A DNA stretch of 64,000 nt from Entophlyctis helioformis (taxonomy: Eukaryota > Chytridiomycota > Chytridiomycetes > Chytridiales > Chytriomycetaceae), in NCBI GenBank assembly GCA_025526915.1, contig JAHLKH010000125.1, positions 1 through 64,000 of the forward strand, read 5' to 3'. The position numbers were made by a program, and so were the translations under genes. Shown here piece after piece: positions 1-10,370 of this stretch (its first letter is position 1; every line of letters begins with the position of its first letter). Below the pieces are notes generated by a model. The model saw nothing but the letters and a program-made list of their open reading frames with translations, searched no databases and was not told the DNA's origin.

Positions 1-533
1 TTATTATTACTGAAATTATGTTATTTGTTAGTTTCTTTTGGGCCTTTTTTAATAGTAGTTTAGCACCTAGTATTGAATTAGGAGCAGTATGGCCTCCAGT
101 AGGAGTAACAGCAATAGATGCATGGAGTTAGCCATTATTAGGAAGTTGTATATTATTAGGAGCAGGATTTATTTAGACTTATGCACATCATAGTTTTTTA
201 AAAGGTGATAAAGATTATTCTATTATAGGTATGTTCTTAACAATAATATTAAGTTTATTATTTTTAGTAATACAATATACAGAATATTCTTTTGCTGAAT
301 ATAGTTTTAGTGATTCTGTTTTCGGTTCTTCTTTTTATTCTTTAACTGGTTAGCATGGATTACATATTATAGTTGCTGTAATCTTTTTAGTAGTAATGAT
401 GGGTAGACAAATTTAGGATCAATTTACTACTGAACATCACTTAGGATTAGAATTTGCTATATGGTATTTTCATTTCGTTGATGTTGTATGGTTATTATTA
501 TTTGGTATCGTTTATTGGTGGGGTGGTAATTAA
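1..533 (+). CDS. cox3: cytochrome c oxidase subunit 3, mitochondrial, 5' end missing
   Basis: This is the 3' part of mitochondrial COX3, a core membrane subunit of complex IV. Frame 3 reads through the diagnostic segments [37 protein letters not shown] and [20 protein letters not shown], then stops at TAA (531-533). The His/Glu-rich helix 3 region and the C-terminal HFVDVVW motif are typical of the family. Four in-frame TAG codons (129, 174, 351, 414) interrupt a standard reading. At least three fall where COX3 proteins usually carry an aliphatic or aromatic residue (before PLL, before TYAHH, before HGLH), so TAG is best read as leucine, as known in several chytrid mitochondria. About the first third of the protein lies outside the window. 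AT content is far higher than in the nuclear part of the window. Confidence 0.95.
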
Positions 534-1084
534 TTATTACCTATTAATCAGTTAATATGATTTCTCGATCTAGGGTCCAAAATCCGATGATTCACGGTCT
601 CCTGGGGCTAACCCTCAAGGGCCTCCAATTTTTATAGCTTGTCGGATTGTCTCAGCTGGGTCCTTGACGGGGGTTAAATCCAATAGAACTACATTATGTT
701 TGATGTTAGCCGACTGGTTCGGTTTACTATGTAGGCAGAAATTAATTGAAATAAATGGGGCTTAGTCCAGCGATTAATTTTTCAACAAAATCAAATCCAA
801 CAGATCATATCTTGACTTAATGGATTTCTGACCATCAATTGATTTTCTCGGGGGATCCGACAAACTAAGGGTCTAAGGTTAAGCCCGAGGCGGGCCGAGT
901 GGCGACCCTATTAAACAGCAAGTATTCAGCGATACTAAACAAAATCGCCGGCTCATCTGAGAATTTGAATTGAATTCTGGTAAGCTCCACAAAAGGGGTG
1001 ACCCAGCCCGAGGTGGTTAAAATGTCTTTAATAAGAAGGAGCATTAAAAAATAAATAAATAAAAAAGAAAGTAATAAAACTAAG
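534..1084. other. mitochondrial spacer with GC clusters
   Basis: No ORF or convincing tRNA cloverleaf was seen between cox3 and the small rRNA. The stretch alternates AT-rich sequence with GC-rich patches (about 580-680, 850-910 and 990-1015). Such patches resemble the mobile GC clusters known in some fungal mitochondrial genomes. One, CCTTGACGG at 662-670, recurs at 2308-2316. A tRNA that is edited after transcription could be missed by eye. Confidence 0.5.
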
Positions 1085-2215
1085 AAATAAGTAGTAAAAT
1101 TAATCCAATGAACTGGAACTGATTAAGAAATGTATGATTATAGCTAACAATAAACACATATCATTAAATAACACATGTTGGTAAAAAGATTATAAATAAT
1201 CTGATGCGATAAGGTGAGTAATAGGATCTTTCTACCAAAACTTTCAAAAGGAGGTTTTGATGAATAATCTTTAGGTTTAGGTAAAGAATTCTAAAAGGAA
1301 TCTGCCGATAATCCTTAACAGAAGTCACAAAATTGATTAGAAAGCAATTTCCATAGGCAGCAGTGAAAAATATTGAGCAATGAATGAAAATTTGACTCAG
1401 TTAATGATAAAGAATTAATAAATAATGATTAATTTATTTCTTTCGCTTCTTTCGGGGAGCTCTTATTCTGGATAAATACTGTGCCAGCAGCCGCGGTAAT
1501 ACAGATAGAATAGTGTAATTGAGAATAAATAGGTATAAGTGTAAAAAGATGGTGAACAAGTCTCACTAGAATAAAAAAGAAATAAAATGAATAATTAATG
1601 AAAAGATGGAATTTTTATATATTAATTAGAAAAATGTACGACAGTATTTTATTATTTATTATTGACATTCTATTACTAAAGTATGGGGATCAAAACAGAT
1701 TAGATACCTGATTAGTCCATACCCTCAATTGAAGATCATTTTTGGATTTTCCACCTCCTAAGTATTTTGGCAACATTGAAATGGAATTAATTTGGCGGGT
1801 CTTAATTGAAGCAGTGAAATATGTGATTTAATTAGATATAACGCTAGAAATCTTACCTAATTTTTGGTATTGCATGGCTATTGTAAGTTTATTTAGTGAT
1901 AATTTAATTGACAGATGAGATCATTAAGATTTTTTACTTTAAGTACTCATGATCCATAATTAGGGCTATACATGTATTACATTGATAATAATATAACTAA
2001 ATAGGGAAAAAATTATCTTGTTCTTATAATATTCTGAAATTCGAATATTTTAAGTTGGAATTGCTAGTAATCAATTTTTATTATAAATTGGTGAATATTT
2101 TTTTGAGATTGTACAAATCGCCTGTCAAAACAGAATAAAAAATTTTGATTCAAAAGGTCTTATTTTTGATTCGGTTTAAGTCATAACAAAGTTGTGGTTG
2201 CGGAAGCAGTTGCAT
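1085..2215 (+). rRNA. rns: mitochondrial small-subunit ribosomal RNA
   Basis: Conserved 16S-type blocks occur in order. AACACATG lies near 1170, GTGAGTAATAGG near 1213, and GGCAGCAGTGAAAAATATTG near 1355. The 530 loop GTGCCAGCAGCCGCGGTAAT is at about 1481. The 790 region ATTAGATACCTGATTAGTCC is at about 1700. The block corresponding to TTTAATTCGATGCAACGCG is near 1827, GGGCTATACATGTATTACA is near 1963, GGAATTGCTAGTAATCAA is near 2057, and the decoding-site block around GTCATAACAAAG is near 2180. The gene is AT-rich with reduced variable regions, as in fungal mitochondria. Both ends are approximate because they were set from conserved cores, not from a structure model. Confidence 0.93.
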
Positions 2216-2711
2216 AATTCTACTAGTTAAGCATTAAGATTTTTATCCTCTCACACCATATGATTGATTGGTCCGTTCAAATTAATAAACGGGGATCACC
2301 CCCCCCCCCTTGACGGTGGGGCCTCATATTTCATTAGTTCATTAGTACACTCCCTTGAAATCAGATATCTGGCACCGAAGGAGCTGGCATTTGGCCTCTT
2401 AGGGTCACTCTGGAGCTTGATTAATGGGGCTGACAAATTGACTTTTTAAGGAGGGGAAAGACTTAAAGGAAGAAAAATAAAAAAAGAGAAAACTAATTAT
2501 TAGAAGAAGAGGGGGGAATAAAAAAATAAGATAATTAACTGTGGATGACTAATTAATTAATTAAATGGAGAGAAATCAAATATCAAATAGGAAAGCAAAA
2601 TCTGAATCCATATATGAAAATAGAAAAAAAGAAATCAATGAATTGAAATATCTAAGTAATTGATAAAAAACTTTCTTAGTAATGAAGAATGAAAAGAAAA
2701 GAAAATAAACA
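2216..2711. other. mitochondrial spacer ending at the mito-nuclear join
   Basis: No gene was recognised. The stretch holds a C-homopolymer (about 2299-2309) inside a GC-rich patch (2290-2440), followed by purine-rich AT sequence (2450-2710). Composition changes abruptly at about 2711 to GC-rich nuclear-type DNA, with no transitional zone. A short ORF at 2264-2449 lies wholly in the GC patch and resembles no protein. Confidence 0.55.
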
Positions 2712-2911
2712 AGCGCGTACTTGAGGACACCACGGACCAGCCAGACGACGACTCGCAGGAGCGTCAGGCCAAGCGTCGGGTGACGTCAAGCCCATCAGCT
2801 AACAACGACTGTTACATTGTGCGCGTGACGGCGCCAATGCAAGCATGTAAGCGACCGCCAGACCATGTTGCATGTGCCTTTGCCATGTCGGTGGCTGACT
2901 TGAAGGAATGA
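2711..2911 (+). CDS. C-terminal exon fragment of an unidentified protein
   Basis: Immediately after the composition break, one frame stays open for 66 codons to TGA (2909-2911). It contains QPDDDSQERQAKRRVTSS, NNDCYIVRVTAPMQ and DHVACAFAMSVADLKE, which look like ordinary protein and not random sequence. No upstream exon can exist inside the window because mitochondrial DNA begins just before it. If the join is an assembly artefact, this is the truncated 3' end of a nuclear gene. The family is not recognised. The frame could also be open by chance. Confidence 0.3.
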   Translation, partial: KRVLEDTTDQPDDDSQERQAKRRVTSSPSANNDCYIVRVTAPMQACKRPPDHVACAFAMSVADLKE

Positions 2912-3174
2912 TCGCTGATGCAGCGACTGGAACGCCATCAGCCGAGCGCGACCATGACGAACCTTGTGAAGACGGCAGCCTCAGCCCTCTGTCAATGAGC
3001 CCAAGAACTGCAAGGTTTTGCAGCCAGTTGGAGGCGAACTGGAGCAGCAACGGCCGCAGGATGGCCAACGCATGGGCGAGCTCACCGATCGAGCCAGGCC
3101 TCTAGCACAATGGCCGAGTCAAGATGAACAACGACCATTGAATGAAAGAACGTGTCCAGCCTTGCCTTCTTTCT

Positions 3175-3202
3175 TGTGTGTGTGTGTGTGTGTGTGTGTG
3201 TG
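3175..3202. repeat. (TG)14 microsatellite
   Basis: An uninterrupted TG dinucleotide run lies upstream of the E3-binding protein gene. Similar TG/CA runs recur in introns and promoters across the nuclear part of the window. Confidence 0.95.
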
Positions 3203-3320
3203 CTTTGAGCAAACGAATGAATGCCGATCGGCCAAGATCTGCTCTCATTACTTTCCTCCAAACGCCCAACTCCAGACAATGCTCCGTTCAACCGCCTGAA
3301 GACGCTGTCGGCCGCGCTTG

Positions 3321-4840
3321 GCCACGGCACCGTCGCTGCCAGAGCAACCCGCAGTGAGTCCAACCGCTCCTGCACCACCATCCGCACCACCACGCACTCG
3401 GACTGACGCCTCGAGTGCATTGCGTCCTTCTCGGTGTCTCGCGCTGCTCGCTCGAGTGCGCATCACCATGGCAGCGAGACGCTCACACCGGCGGTTGCCA
3501 GTATCGTCGGCAAGCACCACATTGCCTCGGACATTGTTGCCCGCATTCCCCCGCTCGGTACGTCTGCTCGACCCTTTCGGCCGTCTTGACTGTGGATGCA
3601 CAGATGCTCGTTGATCGCATCGTGATGGCATCGATCTCGGTCGATCTCGCAAGTGGGACGAGGCTGGCTGGCTGGCTGGCTGACAGACTGATGCGGTGCG
3701 ATGGCGCATGCGATGGCGCATGCCTTGGACAGGTCCCAAGGGCAGACTGCTCAAGGGCGACGTGCTCGCGTACATCTCCAACCCAGGCATCCTGGCCGGT
3801 CCAGGCGCAAGCGCTGGCAGTGCGGACGGGTTGCCTTTGAGAGCGTCCCCATGCAGTACTATGCCGTCGCAGTCAACCCTGCCGCTGCTGGCATGCAGCA
3901 TCCTTGGTATGCTGGCTGCGAGTCTGTGCTTGTATGGCACCGATGGGCAACTGATGCTGAATGTCTCGCCGATGTGTATGCAGATGGCAAGCCTCGCTCG
4001 GCACAGGATGTCATTGCCAGTGCTGTCGGTCGCACGCTGCAGCAGTTTCCCAAGAGTGAGTTCGGGGACAAAGGCATGGCTTGGTGCACAGAGTGCATCA
4101 GAGCGACTGACTGGCATGAACGGTGTGGCAGTCAATGCGTCGTTTGATGCATCCAAGAAGGCTGCAGTGGCTGGCGCCACAGATCGCATGCTCCTGACCC
4201 GCGAGTCTGCGTTTGGACCTTCAACCATGGCGCTTCCGCTGAGCAACAAGCTCAGCAGCGTGGCTGTTGGCAAAGCTTTCCCGCGACGACTCGACTGCTG
4301 CCGGCAAGACCACAGGTCTCTTCAGGTACGATCGCATCTGCGACTACTCTCGGGTCCTGTTTTTGGCTGCTCACGGATGCATGCCCCAGATTGCACGACT
4401 ACACGGCCTTGCAAGTCGACGAGGTTCCGTCGCCGTACCTGTCGTCCAAGGACACGGCCATCCTCACAGTCTGCGCAGCCGATCTTGGCCAAGATGCTGC
4501 CGCCGCCAGCAGCGCCGACTCGGACGCAGCCTTTGACGAGCTCCTCGGCATTGTTCAGAAGCACTCTGAGCCCGCATCGACTCCGTCCAGCATCGATCTC
4601 TTTGCAGCCTCTGCCCCATCCGCGTCGGGAGCCTCATCGGCTCTTGACGCCGACGACGGACTGTTTGGTCTTGCAAGCCCGTCGCCCTCTGCCTTCCCAG
4701 CCGCCAACGGCACCCAGTCGCGCTCGACCCGGCTCGTGTTCGAGCTCACGGTCGACCGCCGCGCTGTCGACGACAAGACTGCACACAAGTTCCTCGAGAC
4801 GCTCCGCAACACGCTCGAAAGGGACGCCGACTCCTTGTAG
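3321..4840 (+). CDS. PDX1: pyruvate dehydrogenase complex E3-binding protein (component X)
   Basis: The protein anchors dihydrolipoamide dehydrogenase (E3) to the mitochondrial pyruvate dehydrogenase core. An Ala/Pro linker (about 3321-3433) leads, via a 41-nt intron (3434-3474), into a peripheral-subunit-binding domain read as LTPAVASIVGKHHIASDIVA. After a 175-nt intron (3558-3732) it continues as GPKGRLLKGDVLAYI, the hallmark of E2/E3BP binding domains. Downstream pieces such as DGKPRSAQDVIASAVGRTLQ and DTAILTVCAADLG resemble a degenerate E2 catalytic fold, and the end LVFELTVDRRAVDDKTAHKF matches the C-terminus of fungal PDX1. The stop is TAG 4838-4840. No lipoyl domain or presequence was found upstream, so the start is not defined and the 5' part may be missing. 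Middle exon borders (3795-4390) are unresolved. It is convergent with the Hook gene, 94 bp apart. Confidence 0.7.
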
Positions 4841-4934
4841 ACTCCGCCCCACTGGACTTGCCATTGAGCCTCGCTTGCCTCCCTGCCTTCCACCCCACTC
4901 CCACCTGCTCCTTATTTTCTAGCAACACGATCAT

Positions 4935-7900
4935 TCATTGCCCGCCGTCCTTCCATGCATCGCCCTGCGTCCCTTGGTGCAGCACATCCAGCAGTGTCTG
5001 CGACGACTCGAGGATCTTTGCGTATGCATGCTCCGTCTCCTGCCAAACCCGCCGCCAGTCAGCTCCGATCGACCAACACAGCCAGCCAACCAGCCAGCCA
5101 GCCAGCCAGGCGAGCCGAGACTCACCTTGATAAGCTTGTCGTAGCGCTGCTTCTTGTCGTTGACGGCTGATTGGGACAGCCGGACCTGGTGCAGCTCGTC
5201 CTGCAGCTGGTTGATGAGCGCGGTGAGTTCCTGGCTCTTTGCGTCGAGCTCGTCGCTCTCTTGCTGCAGACTGTGGCAGACGGTCTGTCAGCCCGTTGCA
5301 ACCGAGACATTGGGGTTCGCTGGCCATTCGGCCGGACTCGCCTTTGCCGCCGCTCGTACGCAACCTCGAGTGCTGTGGTGGCCGGGCAAGTGTGTCAGTG
5401 GCTGGGCGAGTGTGTGTGTGTGCCTGTGTGCGCTCTCACCCTTGACTATCTCGTTGTTAAAGGCTTGCAGTTTGGACGCCTTCATGCCCAATTGCACAGA
5501 TCGCCGGCAAGATCCGGACATTGCCTGGCTTCATGGCCACGTTGGCAAGCAGACAAGACCACGTTGGAAGAGGATGTTCAATATGATGATGACAAGGATG
5601 GCAAGGATGATGGCAAAGTGATGACGAGCCAAAAGCAATCCAGCACGCAGGTGCACAGCAGATCAGCGACGACGGGCAGACGGCGAGCCGCCATCGAACC
5701 GCTGGCGCTGCTGCCCAAGCCACGACGACGTCGCAGGGCTCTTGGTGCGGGGGGATCCAAAAGTGCCCGAGACGCCGCCGTTGCCGGCTCCAGCGCTGAC
5801 GCCCATGGCCGCCTGCTGCAGGAACCGCATGCCCAGCTCGGTAAAGGCAGACATCATCAGACGCGTCTCGCGGCGTGGCGGCCGTTCGGGTGTCCGCCAC
5901 CTCCTTCTTGGCGCGCTCGAGCTCCATCTCCTTGCTCTTGACCGACTGGCTGCAGCGACTCGAGGGCCTCGGTAAAGAACTCTTGCTGCCAGTCGACGAG
6001 TGCTTGTCAGCGAGTGCCGACCAAAGCGAAGCGAAAGTTGGGTTGATGCAAGCGAGACAAGCGAGACACGCATGCGTACCTTGCCAGAAGCATCCTGGTT
6101 CTGGGATCTTCTTGTTCTGGAGCACGATATGCTGTTTGACCATCACAGGTGCACTGTCAGCACAAAAGCCACGGAATGGCAGGCATGTGAACAGATGGGC
6201 CGCAAGTCAAAGCTGACCTCCTTGGCCTTTCTGAGAGAGTCCTGGTACTGCGCATTCTGGTCCTTGAGCAGCGTGATCTGCTGCGTGGCCATGGCAAGGT
6301 TCTGCGTGGTCTGGTCGGTCGACTGCCACGGGTCTCCGAGGCAGCCAGCGTAGCACGCAGCTCGCTGTTCATGCGGTCGTGCTGCTGCAGACGCTCCTTG
6401 AGATCCATAATGGTGTTCTGCAGCGGCCTCCTTCTCCCATGGACAGCGACGCAATGCGCGACGCTTGCGTCGAGTTGTCCGACGACAGCTGGTCCAGCTT
6501 CTTCTTGGTCTTCACGGGGTCGCCCGAGACGCTGTCGGGAGACATGGGCGATCCGCTGTCGCGGACGGGGCTGTCGGCCGACTTTTGCGACTTGACGCGG
6601 GCAAGCTCGGTCTCGACTTCCTGCAGACGGGTGCGTAGGTTGGAGCTGTTGCCGTCCCTGTCGGTGCCGTTGCGCAGGTGGTGAGCTCGTTTTCGAGGCT
6701 CATGTTCTTCTCGATGCGCCGGCGGTAGTCCTCCTCCAGCTTGCTCTTGAAGCGGTTGGCGTCATCAAGGAGATTCTCGAGCACAAGCAGTTGGTTGAGC
6801 CTCTTGCTGTCCTCGGACTTTTCAGTGCGCAGACGGTGGATCTCGATCTCGAGCTGCTGCACTCGGCTGCTTGTCCCAAACACCTGGATGTAAGCAACAG
6901 AGACCGAGTCATGGCATCCAATGAACGCTAAACCCAATCCTGCGACTTACCTTCGTCGCCTCCGCTGGCCGGCGCAGCCACCATCCGTTGACCCTCTCAG
7001 CTCCACTGTGACCAGCAGACCGCACAATAGCAGCGTTTGAACGATCAGTCAGTCAGCCAGCCAAGCAGCAATGACAGCAGGCACAGGCATTCGCCTCTGC
7101 TCACCGCCAAACTCGAGATCACGGATGCGCTCCTGCAGCTCCTGAATAAGCTCCTGGTCGCGGTTGTGCTCGGCCTCGTAACGCTGGTACTTGACCTTGG
7201 TGTCGGACAGCTCAAACGCGAGCTTGGTGTTCTCCACCTGCATGGCAGATGCCTTCTCTTCGAGCGACGACAGCTGGCCCTTGTAGGTCTCGATGAGCGA
7301 CTTGAAGCTGTTGGCCTTGCGGTACTCGTCTTCGAGGGCGTTGTTGCGGCTCTCGTTGGCACGAAGCTGCTCTTCAAGGACCTGATGGAGCAGACAGCCT
7401 CGGACTGTGAGAACCACGGCAAAATGCACACCGCCTGTCAAGTGAGCCCAAGCAAGATGGCGATAGCCAACCGACCTTGATCGTACGTTTGAGCTCCGTG
7501 GTCTCGTCGATGCGCTTCTTGTACTTGTCGAGCATGGCCTCGGACTTTTGGAGCTTGTCGGCAGCATGGCGGAACTCGTCGACCTGGTCGCGGAGACGCT
7601 GGTTGTCATCCTGGAGACGACTGGCCTGGTCGGCCTGATTGTGGCAGCCAGGAGCAAGATCGTAGACGCGTAAGGAGAGGGGCGGTAAAGGGCGGCATGT
7701 GAAATGGCCGTGGCATACCTTTTTGGTCATCTCGTTGATCTTGATGCTCTGCTTTTCGACAATCGACTCGAACTCGAGACGCTGGTTCTCGCTCTTGTCG
7801 CTGCAGAGAAACAGGGAAGAGGCGCATGAGAGGCTGTGATGATGTGATGCGATGGGAAGCGAAGCGAAGCGATCTGCGCTTACAGCTCCGACTTGAGCTT

Positions 7901-8960
7901 GTCAATCTCTGTGCGCAGCAAAAAGTCGGACATTGCCGGCCGACTTGAACTCGGTGAGGGTATGCTCAAGATCGTCGATGCGCGCAGTCGCTTCCTGCTT
8001 CTCAGCAAGCAGTTGGTCCTGCGGTGGATGCAAGTGTGAGTGGATGCTGCAGGCGTTGGATTGGGATGGATGGATGGATCGATGGGTGGATCGATGGATA
8101 AAAGACATACGTTCATGTGTTGGAGCTTCTCGAGTTTGGTGCGCATGTCCATGTTCACCGACTCCAACTCCAGCTGCTGGCGCGTGGACATGGAAGCCGG
8201 CGCCATGTTTTGGATGACCTCGGATCTGCAGCCAGACACAAACACACTGTGAGCGGATATGGACGGGCACCGGGAGCGATCGGACGCCGAGCCACTTACG
8301 GCTGGATGTCGTCCTCGAGGGGTCTAAGGCGGCTCATGATCTGCACACGGGATGGGAGAGCATGCCCGATGAGTATCGGCGGATCGGGGCACAGATCCGG
8401 TGCACGGCACCCGAGGCTTACCGATTCGATGGCCACCATGAGCTCGTGCTGGTCGAACTGGCTGAGATTCTGGATCTTAGGTGACGAAGCGCTGGTTTGT
8501 CCTCTGACTGCACCGAGAGCGCAACGACAAAGTGGGCCAGGCGCAGGATGTGCTCTGGATCGCCCTGGGCGGCCAGCTGCAGCGACGGGCCGTCAAAGCC
8601 CAGATCGCTCGTGTCCTGGCCAGGAACTCCTCAAAGTAGCTCTCCATGAGTTTGTACAGACGCTTGATGGTGTTGAACTTGTAGACCCAGTTGTCGCCCA
8701 TGTCTGTTATCTTGGGCAGCTTGAACCACTGCGGATCACTGCCAGGGGGTGTGACAGACGCCGGTGTGTCAGACGGTGGGACCTGGCCAAGCAGACGAGC
8801 GAGGCGAAGCGAGGCGAGGCGAAGCTTACACGTTGTGGAGCACCTCCAGGAAGGTGGTGCCGTCGGCCAGGTCCTGCAGCGAGCTAGGCGGCGAGGACAC
8901 GCCGTCGAGCGAGTTGAGCTGCACAGCGTCGCCAGCGTCGCCAGCGTCGCCAGCGTACAT
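4935..8960 (-). CDS. HOOK: Hook family dynein/early-endosome adaptor
   Basis: Hook proteins link cargo, classically early endosomes through FTS/FHIP, to dynein-dynactin. The N-terminal exon starts MYAGDAGDAGDAGDAVQLNS and contains LADGTTFLEVLHNV, DPQWFKLPKITDMGDNWVYK, the LGQDTSDLGFDG region and AQGDPEHILRLAHFVVAL. This follows the Hook (CH-type) domain order: L-DG, DP-WF, NW, LGQ and GDP-LGRL-like. It is followed by roughly 900 codons of heptad-rich coiled coil spread over many short exons (8.4 to 5.1 kb) and a terminal exon with HAYAKILESSQTLLDVLHQG, stopping at 4935-4937. Introns are mostly 60-150 nt. The start of the CH domain is short, so a further 5' exon is possible. Frame slips near 8620 and 8490 interrupt the Hook domain and look like base-call gaps. 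The gene is divergent from HDDC2. Confidence 0.8.
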
Positions 8961-9338
8961 GGTCAGTGTGCGGCGATATTAGCGCAGCCCCTGCAAGCCA
9001 GCCGTGCAAGCCAGCCAGCCAGCCGTGCGAGGCAGGTGCCGCAACAGGATGCAAGGCGGCGCAGAGGACGGGCGGCAGCAGGAGCAGCACGGCGTGCACA
9101 GCGAGCGGCGGGCAGTGTGGACGGCACACACGCCGGGCGGGCCTTGCAGCAGGGGCACGGGCCTTGCAGCGCGGGCGTGGGCAGGGCGTGGGCAGGGCAC
9201 GGACAGCTTACCCAAGCGAGAAGAGCTTGCGCAGAGGCGGCCGCCATCGGTGCGTTGTTGGAGTTGGTGGTTAAGCAGTTGGCGTCGAATCGACCAACAC
9301 AACAACCAAAGTCCAACTACCAAGACAGCGACCACGAC
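8961..9338. promoter_or_regulatory. divergent intergenic region, HOOK and HDDC2
   Basis: This 378-bp spacer separates the start codons of two divergent genes and so must hold both promoters. It is GC-rich with scattered CAGCCAGC-type repeats. No TATA box or recognised operator was seen, and the ORFs in it are shadows without family resemblance. Confidence 0.45.
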
Positions 9339-10163
9339 CATGACGGCGCTCGAGTTCCTGCACATCTGCCAGCGCCTCAAGACCACCAAGCGCACGGGCT
9401 GGGTCGACCGCGGCGTTCCTGGCGCCGAGTCCATTGCGGACCACATGCACCGCATGGTGGGCACGCTGTCTTGGACGCTGTCTTGGACACGGCCACGGCC
9501 ACAACGACATGCAGACTGACGCCTGCGTGCACGGCGCAGGGAGTCATGGCGATGCTCATCCAAGACGCGGCCATCGACCGCCACAGGCTCATCAAGATGG
9601 CGATCGTGCACGACCTGGCCGAGGCCGTCGTGGGCGACCTCACCCCGCACAGCGGCGTGTCCAAGGCCGAGAAGGAGCGGCGTGAGCGAGACGCCATGCT
9701 GTCGTTTGTGGACCTGAACGGGTCGTCGCCGCAGATCCTCGAGATCCTCGCGCTGTGGGAGGAGTACGAGGCCGCCCAGTCGCCCGAGGCGCTGCTCTGC
9801 AAGGATCTGGACAAGGTGGGCTTGAGGGCTTCAGTCTCGCTGAGATGGAGTGCCTGGACTGATCTGTTGTGCTCTGCTCTGCTCTGATTCAGTTTGAGAT
9901 GATCGTTCAGGCATTCGAGTACGAGCAGGGTACGCTGCTCTCTTGCCACGCTTTGCTTGCCACGCAAGCCCTCGCATCCTCGCATGTGCATGTGCTTGGG
10001 CATGGACTGCCTTCTAACGGATCGTGTATTGCTCACAGCTACGGGAAAACATCTCGACGAGTTCTACGAGTCCACAAAGGGCCGCTTCACGCATCCAGAA
10101 GTCAAGGCCATGGTCGACGAGTTGTACGCCGAGAGAAAGAGCAAGCTTGGACGCGACGTGTGA
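9339..10163 (+). CDS. HDDC2: HD-domain 5'-deoxynucleotidase, HDDC2/YfbR-like
   Basis: This family dephosphorylates deoxynucleoside 5'-monophosphates using a metal bound by an HD motif. Four exons join in frame: 9339-9456, 9540-9815, 9893-9929 and 10039-10163, with introns of 83, 77 and 109 nt. The product is about 184 residues, the usual size. The metal-binding histidine lies in [10 protein letters not shown], the HD pair in [17 protein letters not shown], and the distal aspartate in [12 protein letters not shown]. The C-terminus reads [20 protein letters not shown], typical of eukaryotic HDDC2. All motif residues are present. It is divergent from HOOK and convergent with the inositol kinase gene. 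Confidence 0.9.
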
Positions 10164-10370
10164 GACGCAACACGCCGCGCTTCGACTCTTGTTTCCAATG
10201 ATACTTATTGATCTACGATTAGTCCATCTGCCTCTGTGTGGCTACGATCGCTACTGTCTGTCAATGCCTACACAGTCTGGGAGCGGCGCTTGCGCCACAG
10301 CTCTGTCCAGATTCATGTGAGACGGGCTGTACACCAAGTGAACGGATCAAGCAACTCTGGCTGCACAAAC

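Noticed and set aside
534..2711. mitochondrial tRNA genes in the spacers
   Set aside because: No cloverleaf with a credible T arm could be drawn by eye. A covariance-model search would be needed to decide.
3248..4273. 341-codon minus-strand ORF opposite PDX1
   Set aside because: It is antisense to recognisable E3-binding domain exons, with Cys/Arg/Ser-rich content typical of a shadow frame.
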